From the NCBI RefSeq assembly GCF_900110645.1, contig NZ_FOFB01000010.1:62001-126000 (forward strand): DNA of 64,000 bases, given 5' to 3'. The notes beneath the pieces are model-generated. The model saw only the letters and a list, made by a program, of their open reading frames with translations, was not told the origin of the DNA and did no database searches. Position numbers and translations under genes: made by a program. This stretch comes from Neolewinella agarilytica (GTDB lineage: Bacteria; Bacteroidota; Bacteroidia; Chitinophagales; Saprospiraceae). Below, piece by piece: positions 17,851 to 25,367 of this stretch; the stretch's first letter is position 1; each line of letters starts with the position of its first letter.

Positions 17851-19104
17851 TTACACCCCTAATAATAACAGCGTCGGATCTTCCAGTAGCTGCTTCACGC
17901 GCACGAGGAAGGTAACGGAGCTGGAACCGTCGATCACCCGGTGATCATAGCTCAGCGCGAGGTACATCATGGGGCGAATTTTCACTTCGCCGTTAACCGC
18001 CACCGGGCGCTGAATGATGTTATGCATCCCCAGGATAGCGCTCTGCGGCTGGTTCAGAATCGGGGTAGAAAGCATGGAGCCGAAGACACCGCCATTGGTG
18101 ATGGTAAAGGTTCCTCCCTGCATCTCTTCGATACTGAGCTTGTTGGCGCGGGCGCGCGCGGCGAGGTCTTTGAGTTTCAACTCAATATCTGCGAAGTGCA
18201 GGCTTTCGATATTATTGATCGGGGGCACGACAAGGCCGGTAGGCGTGGAGACCGCAAAGCTGATGTCCACAAAGTCGTGATAGATCAGGCTCTTCTCGTC
18301 TTCAGCCAGGTGAGCATTCACGTCGGGCATTTCCATCAGTGCCACGGCGCAGGCCTTAGCGAAGATGGACATGAAGCCGAGCTTCGTGCCGTACTTCTCA
18401 ACGAACTTATCCTGTACTTTTTTGCGGAGGGCCATTACTTCGGTCAGGTCCACTTCGTTGAAAGTGGTTAGCATGGCCGTGTTGTTCTTCGCAGAGACCA
18501 GGCGGCTGGCAATCGTGCGGCGCATGCGGCTCATCTTCTCCGTGCGGGTTGCGCGGCTGAAAGAAGCCGTAGCGGGCGCGGCCGCAGGTGCAGAGGAAGG
18601 TGCCGGAGCAGCAGCGGGAGCGGCTTTGGGCGCAGCTGCGGCTTTCTGGGCGTCGTCTTTAGTGATTCGTCCGTCGCGGCCAGTACCATTTACGGTAGCG
18701 GGGTCTACGTCTGCTTCGCGCAGAATTTTTCCGGCGGCGGGGCTTGGCGTCCCCGCAGCGTAACTGGTGCTCGGCGCGGGAGCAGCAGCCGGAGCCGGTT
18801 CTTCCGCTTTGGCAGCAGGTGCAGGAGCAGCGGCCGTCTCTTTAGGAGCAGCATCTCCGCCACTGGCACTGGTATCGATTTTAGCTACGAGTGCACCAAT
18901 CTCGAGGTCATCTCCTTCGGCGGCAACATAGATCAGTTTGCCCGCAGCTTCTGCGGGGAACTCCAGCGTGGCCTTATCCGACTCAAATTCGCAGATGGCT
19001 TCATCCTGTTCCACGTACTCACCGTCAGCTTTCAGCCATTCAGAGAGGGTTACTTCAGTGACGGATTCCCCGATGACGGGAACTTTCATTTCGACAATAC
19101 TCAT
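17851..19104 (-). CDS. odhB: 2-oxoglutarate dehydrogenase E2, dihydrolipoyl succinyltransferase
   Basis: A 417-residue E2 subunit that passes succinyl groups from the E1 thiamine enzyme to CoA in the TCA cycle. Residues 1-78 are a lipoyl domain with K44 in [10 protein letters not shown] as lipoylation site. Ala-Pro-rich linkers flank the E1/E3-binding domain ([26 protein letters not shown], near 125-155). The catalytic domain ends in [13 protein letters not shown] with H388 and D392. The GESVTEV start and single lipoyl domain favour the succinyltransferase over the pyruvate enzyme. The gene stands alone; E1 is not in the window. The linker at 18574-18592 contains a copy of the dispersed element, read here as APAAAP. 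Confidence 0.92.
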   Translation of the reverse strand: MSIVEMKVPVIGESVTEVTLSEWLKADGEYVEQDEAICEFESDKATLEFPAEAAGKLIYVAAEGDDLEIGALVAKIDTSASGGDAAPKETAAAPAPAAKAEEPAPAAAPAPSTSYAAGTPSPAAGKILREADVDPATVNGTGRDGRITKDDAQKAAAAPKAAPAAAPAPSSAPAAAPATASFSRATRTEKMSRMRRTIASRLVSAKNNTAMLTTFNEVDLTEVMALRKKVQDKFVEKYGTKLGFMSIFAKACAVALMEMPDVNAHLAEDEKSLIYHDFVDISFAVSTPTGLVVPPINNIESLHFADIELKLKDLAARARANKLSIEEMQGGTFTITNGGVFGSMLSTPILNQPQSAILGMHNIIQRPVAVNGEVKIRPMMYLALSYDHRVIDGSSSVTFLVRVKQLLEDPTLLLLGV

Positions 19105-19243
19105 AAGTGCAGGATAAATTTTGCTCGTAGTTCAGGCTTACTAAACGCACCGGAAGGAATGGGGTTCAGTTGCCTCAATGCCGCAAAGATCGTTAATAAG
19201 AAGCGGGGAGGCAAGCGGAGAGAAACGGAATCTCCTAAAAGCA

Positions 19244-19278
19244 ATTGGGCTACTCCCTTTGCCAGGAAGTAGCCCAAT
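19244..19278 (-). terminator. Hairpin downstream of the tRNA-like array
   Basis: ATTGGGCTACT at 19244-19254 pairs with AGTAGCCCAAT at 19268-19278 (11 bp perfect), followed on the minus strand by a short T-rich stretch. It lies after copy 1 of the tRNA-like array, which reads in the same direction, and could end that transcript before the E2 gene. Confidence 0.5.
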
Positions 19279-19334
19279 AGACTGTAGAATTAATATACGC
19301 TGGAATACAAAAGATAATATTGAACAACATTGCT

Positions 19335-19483
19335 GTAGAGGCAGGAGTCGAACCTGCAAGAGGTAGTTAGTCAGTAGCTCATTGCTCCGGGGAGCGGGCT
19401 CCGTCGGAGCATTGAGCCGTGATTTATTCCAGATTCCTCACCCGCGAGACAAGCGGGCATGGCTGCCAGTTTCATCACTCTAC
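19335..19483 (-). ncRNA. tRNA-like RNA, copy 1 (type A)
   Basis: On the minus strand the 149-nt unit begins GTAGAG and ends CTCTAC (6-bp acceptor-like stem, then A as discriminator). Next come a D-arm-like ATG-AAACTGGCAGC-CAT, an anticodon-arm-like CCCGC-TTGTCTC-GCGGG and, at the 3' side, a T-arm GCAGG-TTCGACT-CCTGC. Between the anticodon arm and the T arm lies an extra domain of about 80 nt built on a long hairpin (TGCTCCG...CGGAGCA with a lower stem GCTCA/TGAGC). By position the anticodon would be GUC, but base 37 is U and the acceptor has six pairs, so it is not an ordinary tRNA. CCA is not encoded. Confidence 0.65.
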
Positions 19484-19579
19484 ATTGTGGTTTTTCAGGT
19501 TGCAGGTTGCAGGTTGCAAGTTTCAGGTTGGGTTGAAAAACCTGCAACTTGTAACCTGCAACCTGTAACCCGTTTCGCT
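19484..19579. repeat. Heptad-repeat spacer hairpin 1
   Basis: Runs of CAGGTTG on the left and CAACCTG on the right fold into a long imperfect hairpin between tRNA-like copies 1 and 2. The same repeat separates the other copies and precedes ileS. Confidence 0.6.
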
Positions 19580-19727
19580 GTAAGGGCAGGAGTCGAACCT
19601 GCAAAGGGCGGTTAGCCAAAATTCATTGCTCCGGGAAGCAGAACTCCGTCGGAGCATCGAATTTGGTTTATTCCGGGCTCCCCACCCGCGAGACAAGCGG
19701 GCATGGCTGCCAGTTTCATCACCTTAC
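19580..19727 (-). ncRNA. tRNA-like RNA, copy 2 (type B)
   Basis: This has the same plan as copy 1 but with compensating changes: the acceptor-like stem is GTAAGG/CCTTAC in place of GTAGAG/CTCTAC, and the lower stem of the large variable-region hairpin is AAATTC/GAATTT in place of GCTCA/TGAGC. The D-arm, anticodon arm (loop TTGTCTC) and T-arm (GCAGG-TTCGACT-CCTGC) are unchanged. Copies 2 and 4 are identical over the unit. Paired changes in helices with constant loops are strong evidence for a selected RNA structure. Confidence 0.65.
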
Positions 19728-19811
19728 ATTATTGGTTGCAGGTTTCAGCTTGCGAGTTGTGGGTTGGAAAAACCTGCAACTTGTAATCTGAAACTTGCAA
19801 CCTGTTTCGCT
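19728..19811. repeat. Heptad-repeat spacer hairpin 2
   Basis: GGTTGCAGGTTTCAGC...GAAACTTGCAACC; arms of the same degenerate heptad repeat, between copies 2 and 3. Confidence 0.55.
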
Positions 19812-19960
19812 GTAGAGGCAGGAGTCGAACCTGCAAGAGGTGGTTAGTCAGTAGCTCATTGCTCCGGGGAGCGGGCTCCGTCGGAGCATTGAGCCGTGAT
19901 TTATTCCAGATTCCTCACCCGCGAGACAAGCGGGCATGGCTGCCAGTTTCATCACTCTAC
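19812..19960 (-). ncRNA. tRNA-like RNA, copy 3 (type A)
   Basis: Nearly identical to copy 1; one base differs, in the strand before the T-arm (AGGTGGTT against AGGTAGTT on the plus strand). It has the same acceptor stem, D-arm, anticodon-like arm and extra domain. Copies 1-2 and 3-4 form two tandem A-B units of about 477 bp, so the array grew by duplication of a pair. Confidence 0.65.
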
Positions 19961-20077
19961 ATTGTGGTTTTTCAGGTTGCAGGTTGCAGGTTGCAGGTTG
20001 CAAGTTGCAGGTTGCAGGTTGGGTTGAAAAACCTACAACTTGTAACCTGTAACCTGCAACCTGTAACCCGTTTCGCT
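19961..20077. repeat. Heptad-repeat spacer hairpin 3
   Basis: Longest of the spacers, with five or six CAGGTTG-type units on the left and as many CAACCTG-type units on the right. It is an expanded version of spacer 1, which suggests slippage of the heptads. Confidence 0.6.
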
Positions 20078-20225
20078 GTAAGGGCAGGAGTCGAACCTGC
20101 AAAGGGCGGTTAGCCAAAATTCATTGCTCCGGGAAGCAGAACTCCGTCGGAGCATCGAATTTGGTTTATTCCGGGCTCCCCACCCGCGAGACAAGCGGGC
20201 ATGGCTGCCAGTTTCATCACCTTAC
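20078..20225 (-). ncRNA. tRNA-like RNA, copy 4 (type B)
   Basis: Identical to copy 2 over the whole unit. It is the first copy in the direction of transcription, about 105 nt downstream of the promoter-like site at 20331-20362. Confidence 0.65.
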
Positions 20226-20330
20226 ATTATTGGTTGCAGGTTTCAGCTTGCGAGTTGTGGGTTGGAAAAACTTGCAACCTGCAACTTGTAACCTGCTTAA
20301 GAACTTGCCGTCGCTTCGTCCTTGCAATAG

Positions 20331-20362
20331 CAAAGATGCAATGTTTAGGCCCAAACACACAA
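20331..20362 (-). promoter_or_regulatory. Promoter-like site for the tRNA-like array
   Basis: On the minus strand TTG (20362-20360) is followed after 21 nt by CATCTTTG (20338-20331), one base off the Bacteroidota -7 box TAnnTTTG. It points into the tRNA-like array and lies in an AT-rich gap after the TetR gene. Confidence 0.5.
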
Positions 20363-20477
20363 GTATTTTCATTAAAATGATTCAAAATATACAAACCATT
20401 AAAATAAATTGTCAAATTGATATAAATTTCACAAATCAAGAGCACTAAATCAGGGTTTTCCTTGAAAAAACTTTAAT

Positions 20478-21056
20478 CTACTTTTTAAGCACCGCCCAAA
20501 CGTACTCTTTACAACGATTTCTCACTTCTTCATCATAGGCCCCCTTGAGGTGTGTTTGCCGATGATCGATCAGCATTTTTATAATGCTATCAATAACGTG
20601 TACCATCTCTTCGGGGTCTCCTTCCCGTACCAATCCGGCATTTTGCCCTTCCTCAACTAACTCAAGCGTAAACCGATACTGGTCTACCGTATCCTGATAA
20701 GACCGTTCGGTCATAAAGGGAGATCGCTGCAATAGATCGATGAACAGAATGGCTTCGCGGTTAGCGCTTACAAAATCTGCGTACTGCCCTACGTAAGTCT
20801 TTACCCTGCCTTCATAGTTTTCCTCATCATCAGTACTTGCCTGCATCAAATAGGCCGCTCCTCTGCTTCGGACTTCCCGATCAACGGAAAGCAGGATATC
20901 CTGTTTGTCTTCAAAGTAAGTATACAGGCTCCCCGTAGCGATACCAGCCTTCCTGGCCAGTTCACTCATCTTTATACCAGCCAGCCCTTTCTCATGTGTA
21001 AGCTCTAGCGTTGCCCGGATGATGGCTTCAAATTTCTGTTCGTCTTTTAAGCGCAT
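20478..21056 (-). CDS. TetR/AcrR-family transcriptional regulator
   Basis: A 192-residue regulator. The N-terminal helix-turn-helix (TLELTHEKGLAGIKMSELARKAGIATGSLYTYFEDKQDIL, residues about 17-55) is typical TetR and should bind an operator as a dimer. The C-terminal ligand domain has no recognisable effector class. The plus-strand lipoprotein gene at 21148 is divergent and only 91 bp away, so that gene is a natural target candidate, though no clear palindromic operator was seen. Confidence 0.85.
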   Translation of the reverse strand: MRLKDEQKFEAIIRATLELTHEKGLAGIKMSELARKAGIATGSLYTYFEDKQDILLSVDREVRSRGAAYLMQASTDDEENYEGRVKTYVGQYADFVSANREAILFIDLLQRSPFMTERSYQDTVDQYRFTLELVEEGQNAGLVREGDPEEMVHVIDSIIKMLIDHRQTHLKGAYDEEVRNRCKEYVWAVLKK

Positions 21057-21147
21057 GTGCTGGCAAACTTACAATTAGAATTCTCATTCAGCAACGCGTC
21101 TGTATCACCAGTACTACAGTATGTACATCTTGTTCTACCTTAGATGG

Positions 21148-21576
21148 ATGAAACATTCACTTTTCTTCCTCCTTGCCCTTCTCTTTTGTGCTTGTGGTAC
21201 GGACTCCACGGCCGAAGCCATTACTGAGGTAAAAACCATCTCCGTCGACGTGGCCGCTGCAGCCCCTGACTCCCTCCTGCGTCATGCCGTTATGTTTTCT
21301 TTTAAAGAAGAGAGCTACCCGGACGGAGTAGCCATGGTTGAAGCAGCCTTCCGTGAACTCCCTGAAAAGATCGACGCTATCCACGATTTCGAATGGGGAA
21401 CCAACAACAGCCCCGAAGGATTAGACAAAGGGTTTACTCACCTGTTCTTCGTCACTTTTAAAAGCGAGGCAGACCGGGAAGTATATCTTCCTCATCCTGA
21501 CCACCAGGCTTTCGTTGAAGTATTGGGCCCTCACCTGGCAGATGTGCTGGTTCTTGATTACTGGACACGGGATTAA
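21148..21576 (+). CDS. Dabb (stress-responsive A/B barrel) domain lipoprotein
   Basis: I start at 21148 (MKHSLFFLLALLFCACG) because the lipoprotein signal then follows directly; the ATG at 21121 adds nine residues. That gives 142 residues with lipobox LLFCAC. From residue 45 the protein is a Dabb domain: LLRHAVMFSFKEE, then a helix, IHDFEWGTNNSPEG, THLFFVTFKSEADREVYLPH and PHLADVLVLDYW. Dabb domains form dimeric ferredoxin-like barrels; the ligand is unknown. The stop codon is part of the terminal repeat of the element at 21576. Confidence 0.75.
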   Translation: MKHSLFFLLALLFCACGTDSTAEAITEVKTISVDVAAAAPDSLLRHAVMFSFKEESYPDGVAMVEAAFRELPEKIDAIHDFEWGTNNSPEGLDKGFTHLFFVTFKSEADREVYLPHPDHQAFVEVLGPHLADVLVLDYWTRD

Positions 21577-21737
21577 GAGCGTGTCTAAATTTAACACTTT
21601 GGGCTACCTGCGCCAAATTTCATCCTGATCTACGTTACTTCTTCGGTCACTTGGCTTTGGCCAAGCTCCCTCATCGCGCCATGATCAGAACAAAATTTAT
21701 CAGCAGTCGCCACAAAAGCCAGGTTTAGACACGCTCT
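21576..21737. repeat. 162-bp element with perfect 14-bp terminal inverted repeats
   Basis: AGAGCGTGTCTAAA at 21576-21589 and TTTAGACACGCTCT at 21724-21737. No coding capacity. Its left end provides the last base of the preceding gene's stop codon. A related end without partner is at 5670. It looks like a small non-autonomous mobile element or a dispersed structured RNA. Confidence 0.6.
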
Positions 21738-21779
21738 AAGGGAAACATACGTTAAGAAGAAAGATCAATACAGCACACT

Positions 21780-22343
21780 ATGGATTTATCCCGTTTTTCT
21801 CTCTACCTCTTCCTGCTCGCAGGCTTCATGAGTTGTGCCGGTTCCGGCCCGGCCCGTGCCTACACCAAAGTGGCTAATGAAGCCGTTAAGAGCACCCTTA
21901 CGCCCAACGACCCCAATCTCCCCTACCCCATTTACGCCTCTTTTGACGAGATGGAGGCCCTCTTCAACCAGAATGATGGCCGCACGTATGTCGTCAACTT
22001 CTGGGCTACCTGGTGCCGCCCCTGCCTTACGGAGCTTCCTTACTTTGAGCAACTGGCTAAAGAGACAAGCCGAGACGACCTGCAGGTCATTATGGTTAGC
22101 CTGGATAAACCACAGGACATTCGCGGCAAACTGAAAGAATTCGTCGAAGACCGGCCCATGCAGCTACCAGTGGTTTCCTTCACGGACAACAACTATAACG
22201 GCTGGCTCTATCGCGTAGATCAGAACTGGCGGGGAGGCTCCATTCCGGTTACGCTGTTCTATAACGGAAACCAGCGGAAGTTTAACCGGGGGCAGATCAG
22301 CAGTTACCGGGAGTTGCAGGGGCTAGTAGCTCAAGTTCAATAA
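21780..22343 (+). CDS. TlpA-like thioredoxin-fold lipoprotein
   Basis: A 187-residue protein with a lipoprotein signal (LLAGFMSC, C19) and a TlpA/ResA-type thioredoxin domain. YVVNFWATWCRPCLTELPYF holds the redox pair C-R-P-C near residue 77, VIMVSLDKPQDIRGKL follows, and the cis-proline is in GGSIPVTLFYN. The expected role is disulfide reduction in the periplasm, for example in cytochrome c maturation or as a general thiol reductant. No partner gene is adjacent. Confidence 0.85.
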   Translation: MDLSRFSLYLFLLAGFMSCAGSGPARAYTKVANEAVKSTLTPNDPNLPYPIYASFDEMEALFNQNDGRTYVVNFWATWCRPCLTELPYFEQLAKETSRDDLQVIMVSLDKPQDIRGKLKEFVEDRPMQLPVVSFTDNNYNGWLYRVDQNWRGGSIPVTLFYNGNQRKFNRGQISSYRELQGLVAQVQ

Positions 22344-22423
22344 GGCTAAGGCCGGTGATCGGCAGGACAATTGAAAGCTCTCGGCGATCGGACCGAAGCG
22401 CTCACCACCCTGCTTCTCCTTCC

Positions 22424-23545
22424 CTACTTTGCACCTGCGGCCGCGCCCAAAACTTGTTCATAAGCCCGGTGCAAATCCTTCACCGTCTTGTCCGCCCGGA
22501 AGTGTTCCGTGATGTACGCTTTCCCGGCTGGCCCCAGTTTACGTCTCAGCTCCGGCTCTGAAGCAATGCGTTCTATCGCCTCCTGCAGAGCTTCTTCATT
22601 ACGGGCAGGAATAATGAGAGCTGTTTCTCCATCGACCCCCAGGCCACGATTGCCCCCGATGTCGGTCATCACCGTTGGCCGGCCAAGGAACATACTTTCC
22701 AGCAATACTTTACTCAGCCCTTCTCCCTTTACACTTGGCAACAGGCTCACATCGGCGGCGGCGAGGATGTTCAGTACATCCGACCGGAAGCCCGCAAACG
22801 TGTGCTCATGAGCATAATAACTATCGGCCAGATCGGAGCCCAGCTCCGGAGTTTCCAGCCCACGGCCAACGAACAGAAAGTGAATGCCCAACTCCGGCGG
22901 CAGTCGGCGGATAGCCGCACCGAGATAGTCCATTCCTTTCATCCGGCGGGCATTAGCTACGATGATGATGGTCTTACGCTCCGGCGGAATATCAAACTCA
23001 GCTTCCAGGTTGATGGGCTTTACGCCGGCATACCATGCCGGATCATGTCCCTTGCCCACCACAATGGTTTTGTTGTCATCAAAGAACGGTTGCCCGTCAA
23101 AGCTGTCTTTCACCGCCTGGCTAACACAAATAACACCGTCTACTCTGGCGTTAAAATGCTGAAACCAGGCCGAAGGGTCCCACCAGTGCACGTTCCCCGT
23201 GTATCCCCGGTAGGTAAGTACTTTACCGGGCCAGCCTTTCGCGGCGCGGATACCCGCGACGATGCTTTTGTTGTTGAACAGATGTAACAAATCGTAGTGG
23301 TTGGCATCCAACTCTGCCCGGATGCCGTCTCGATCTTCAGCACCAAACTTACTCTCCGGGTGCCAGTCGATGATCCGCACCCCACCGGCTTCCAGTTCTT
23401 CTATATAGCTGGCGCCCTCTACTCTGGTCATTACGGTAACCCGGTAGCCAAAGTCTTTCACCAGACCAATAAACCACTGCCCCTCCGGCCGAACGGCGTT
23501 GTGGCTATCACGATAATCACTGACTACAAGAAGGGAATAAGACAT
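22424..23545 (-). CDS. Family 4 glycosyltransferase
   Basis: A 373-residue GT-B enzyme. The C-terminal nucleotide-sugar half has RKTIIIVANARRMKGMDYL, HFLFVGRGLE and the EGLSKVLLESMFLGRPTVMTD stretch typical of GT4, with the two-glutamate E(x7)E arrangement. The N-terminal half binds the acceptor. The last residues are LGAAAGAK, produced by a copy of the dispersed GCACCTGCG element at 22428-22448, so the natural C-terminus was probably changed by that element. It stands alone and its acceptor is unknown. Confidence 0.8.
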   Translation of the reverse strand: MSYSLLVVSDYRDSHNAVRPEGQWFIGLVKDFGYRVTVMTRVEGASYIEELEAGGVRIIDWHPESKFGAEDRDGIRAELDANHYDLLHLFNNKSIVAGIRAAKGWPGKVLTYRGYTGNVHWWDPSAWFQHFNARVDGVICVSQAVKDSFDGQPFFDDNKTIVVGKGHDPAWYAGVKPINLEAEFDIPPERKTIIIVANARRMKGMDYLGAAIRRLPPELGIHFLFVGRGLETPELGSDLADSYYAHEHTFAGFRSDVLNILAAADVSLLPSVKGEGLSKVLLESMFLGRPTVMTDIGGNRGLGVDGETALIIPARNEEALQEAIERIASEPELRRKLGPAGKAYITEHFRADKTVKDLHRAYEQVLGAAAGAK

Positions 23546-23616
23546 GCCGCAAAGGTAGCGGGTGAAGAGGAAATGTTAAGGCATAATTACCAAGGCAAAA
23601 AGCTCGTTTCCAGTGC

Positions 23617-24387
23617 ATGAGAATCTCCTTGTTCATTGTCTTTTTCTGCCTCCCGTGTATACATCTTTCGGCACAGTGGGACAAGGTATATCACCGGGGA
23701 ATAACCGTAAGCGCAGAGCTGGGTCTGGAACAGGAGCCCATGATCTCCTTCCGCCCACTGGTCTTACTCTCCAGTGAAGAGCTTCGAAGCATTAACAACC
23801 GGTTCACCACCATACTGATTGCCCAAAACGGAGATACCCTTAACTATGGCTTCAGGGACGGGACCATCTTCAGGGACCGGGCAGAAGATCATTCTCAACG
23901 CTATAACCTGCAACTGCGTCTGGAAAAAAAGATGCTGAGCGGACTGGAGTTTGGCGGCGGAATCTTCCTTAGTGAAGGCCGCTACAGCACTCGATTAAAA
24001 ATGCCCAATACTGACCTTGAAGATTTTGCTCTGGGGGTAAGCGACGTCAATTACCTGAAGATCGGTCTAACCGGCAGCATGAAGTTTCACCTCCTTCGAA
24101 CTCGCCGGCTACAACCCTATGCTGGCATACAGACATTATTTCTTTACGAAAGAGATCAGCGAAGTAACCTTGGGTTTATTTTCCCTGCTTCTGAGCAGGA
24201 AACTGAGCAAGGCCTGGACGGTTATATTGGCCCTGACTCCGTATTCGTACTTGACCTTCGCCTCCTTATCGGCCTGGACTATCCGCTTAGCGAACGTCTC
24301 CATGTTGGTCTTCACCTCGTACCCTTTGGCGCGGCAACTCAGCAATACACCGGGGTGCAGCTGAAGTATTTGACTTCGGGGTACTGA
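23617..24387 (+). CDS. Exported protein, probably outer-membrane barrel
   Basis: A 256-residue protein with a signal peptide (MRISLFIVFFCLPCIHLSAQ). The rest has alternating strands ending in charged turns (YNLQLRLEKKMLSGLEFGGGIFLSEGRYS, LRLLIGLDYPLSERLHVGLHL), which fits a small outer-membrane beta-barrel. No family is recognised. It converges with the DUF2461 gene and shares the inverted repeat at 24407-24512. Confidence 0.55.
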   Translation: MRISLFIVFFCLPCIHLSAQWDKVYHRGITVSAELGLEQEPMISFRPLVLLSSEELRSINNRFTTILIAQNGDTLNYGFRDGTIFRDRAEDHSQRYNLQLRLEKKMLSGLEFGGGIFLSEGRYSTRLKMPNTDLEDFALGVSDVNYLKIGLTGSMKFHLLRTRRLQPYAGIQTLFLYERDQRSNLGFIFPASEQETEQGLDGYIGPDSVFVLDLRLLIGLDYPLSERLHVGLHLVPFGAATQQYTGVQLKYLTSGY

Positions 24388-24406
24388 GAGGTAGTCTGGT
24401 AGTTCG

Positions 24407-24512
24407 GTAGTCTGGTAGGCTACCGCACCTTGGAGGCGTTGGAGGCGAATGTTATAAATCTTCCACCATGCCGCCTGTAACACCTACAAAATGCGGCAGC
24501 CTACCAGACTAC
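24407..24512. terminator. Inverted repeat between convergent genes
   Basis: GTAGTCTGGTAGGCT (24407-24421) and its exact complement (24498-24512) enclose 76 bp between two convergent genes. It can act as a two-way terminator, although the loop is long and there is no T-run. The left arm is partly duplicated just upstream (24391-24400). Confidence 0.4.
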
Positions 24513-24519
24513 AAGACCA

Positions 24520-25227
24520 CTAGACTATTACCTCCCCATTAGCATCCGTCGTCAGCACGTCACTGAAGTAGTCAAAAAACGGACGTAGTGCAAGCATGGC
24601 TTCATGGGCCTGATCCAGGAACCCGGCGGAGGTAACCTCTTTATCCGAGAATGACCGGAAGGCGTAGAACTGCTTGTGATTGAGCAGGTCGATGTCAGGA
24701 TGGTTTTTGTCATATCCCCTTGGGGCGGTTTTCAGCTTTTCGCCGCGCATGTCACCGAAGATTCGCTGAAAATCTTTATCGGCCATGATCTCGCGCAGGG
24801 GCGCCGCATCCACGGCCAGTTCTTCGCGGATACGCTTCAGGTCATGGGTTTCCATTCCATAGAAGCCGCCGCCGACCATGGAGCCGCCAATGAAATCGCT
24901 CTGGGTGCCGTCCGGCGTAAGGTGAAAATAATAGCCGCCACGCCGCAGTTTACCGTCCCGCGTAAAGCCACCGGCAAAGTTGGTTTTATAGGGCATCTTA
25001 TTTTTACTGAAACGGACATCCCGGTAGATCCGATAGAGCGATTTCTTTCCGTTCATTGTTTCCAGCACATCACTCTCCCGGAGCTTTTCCAACAGGGCAT
25101 CCGCAAACTCCGCCGTATTCTCCCGCGCTGCCTCATACAATTTCTTATTCTCCTGAAACCAATCGCGGTTGTTGTTTTGGGCCAGCTTTTTCAGGAAGGT
25201 GAGGGTGGATTTCTTGATGATACTCAT
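24520..25227 (-). CDS. DUF2461 (TIGR02453) family protein
   Basis: A 235-residue protein matching the widespread DUF2461 family, of unknown function. Typical features are LTFLKKLAQNNNRDWFQENKKLYE at the N-terminus, the central YRIYRDVRFSKNKMPYKTN motif, and GGYYFHLTPDG with GGGFYGMETHDLKRIREEL. Length agrees with the family. No signal peptide is visible, so it is cytosolic. Confidence 0.85.
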   Translation of the reverse strand: MSIIKKSTLTFLKKLAQNNNRDWFQENKKLYEAARENTAEFADALLEKLRESDVLETMNGKKSLYRIYRDVRFSKNKMPYKTNFAGGFTRDGKLRRGGYYFHLTPDGTQSDFIGGSMVGGGFYGMETHDLKRIREELAVDAAPLREIMADKDFQRIFGDMRGEKLKTAPRGYDKNHPDIDLLNHKQFYAFRSFSDKEVTSAGFLDQAHEAMLALRPFFDYFSDVLTTDANGEVIV

Positions 25228-25304
25228 ATGGAGGAGGAAGTCTTATGGTCTTTAATGATTACCCAACCAACTATAATACGAAGGCGATTGTTTTATTCCT
25301 TGCC

Positions 25305-25312
25305 TACCTTTG
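25305..25312 (+). promoter_or_regulatory. Possible -7 box of the ABC exporter gene
   Basis: TACCTTTG matches the Bacteroidota -7 consensus TAnnTTTG exactly, 55 bp before the ATG at 25368. A well-spaced -33 TTG is not evident. Confidence 0.4.
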
Positions 25313-25367
25313 CCCTCTCTAAAATGCGGCAGCCCAAAGAACCAACAGACCAAAGAACCAAAAACTA

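Noticed and set aside
19335-20225. Ordinary tRNA-Asp or tRNA-Leu genes
   Set aside because: The anticodon position reads GUC but the D-arm is Leu-like, base 37 is U, the acceptor has six pairs and the variable region is about 80 nt.
19335-20290. CRISPR array
   Set aside because: Units are about 150 nt and structured like tRNA, and the spacers are themselves repeats; no cas genes are present.
19382-20448. Several plus-strand frames of 70-95 codons over the tRNA-like array
   Set aside because: Their ends (AGVEPA...) are the usual false translation of antisense T-arm sequence, and they repeat with the RNA units.
25228-25367. Full promoter for the ABC exporter
   Set aside because: Only the -7 box fits; the nearest TTG is too close (14 nt), so only that box is reported.
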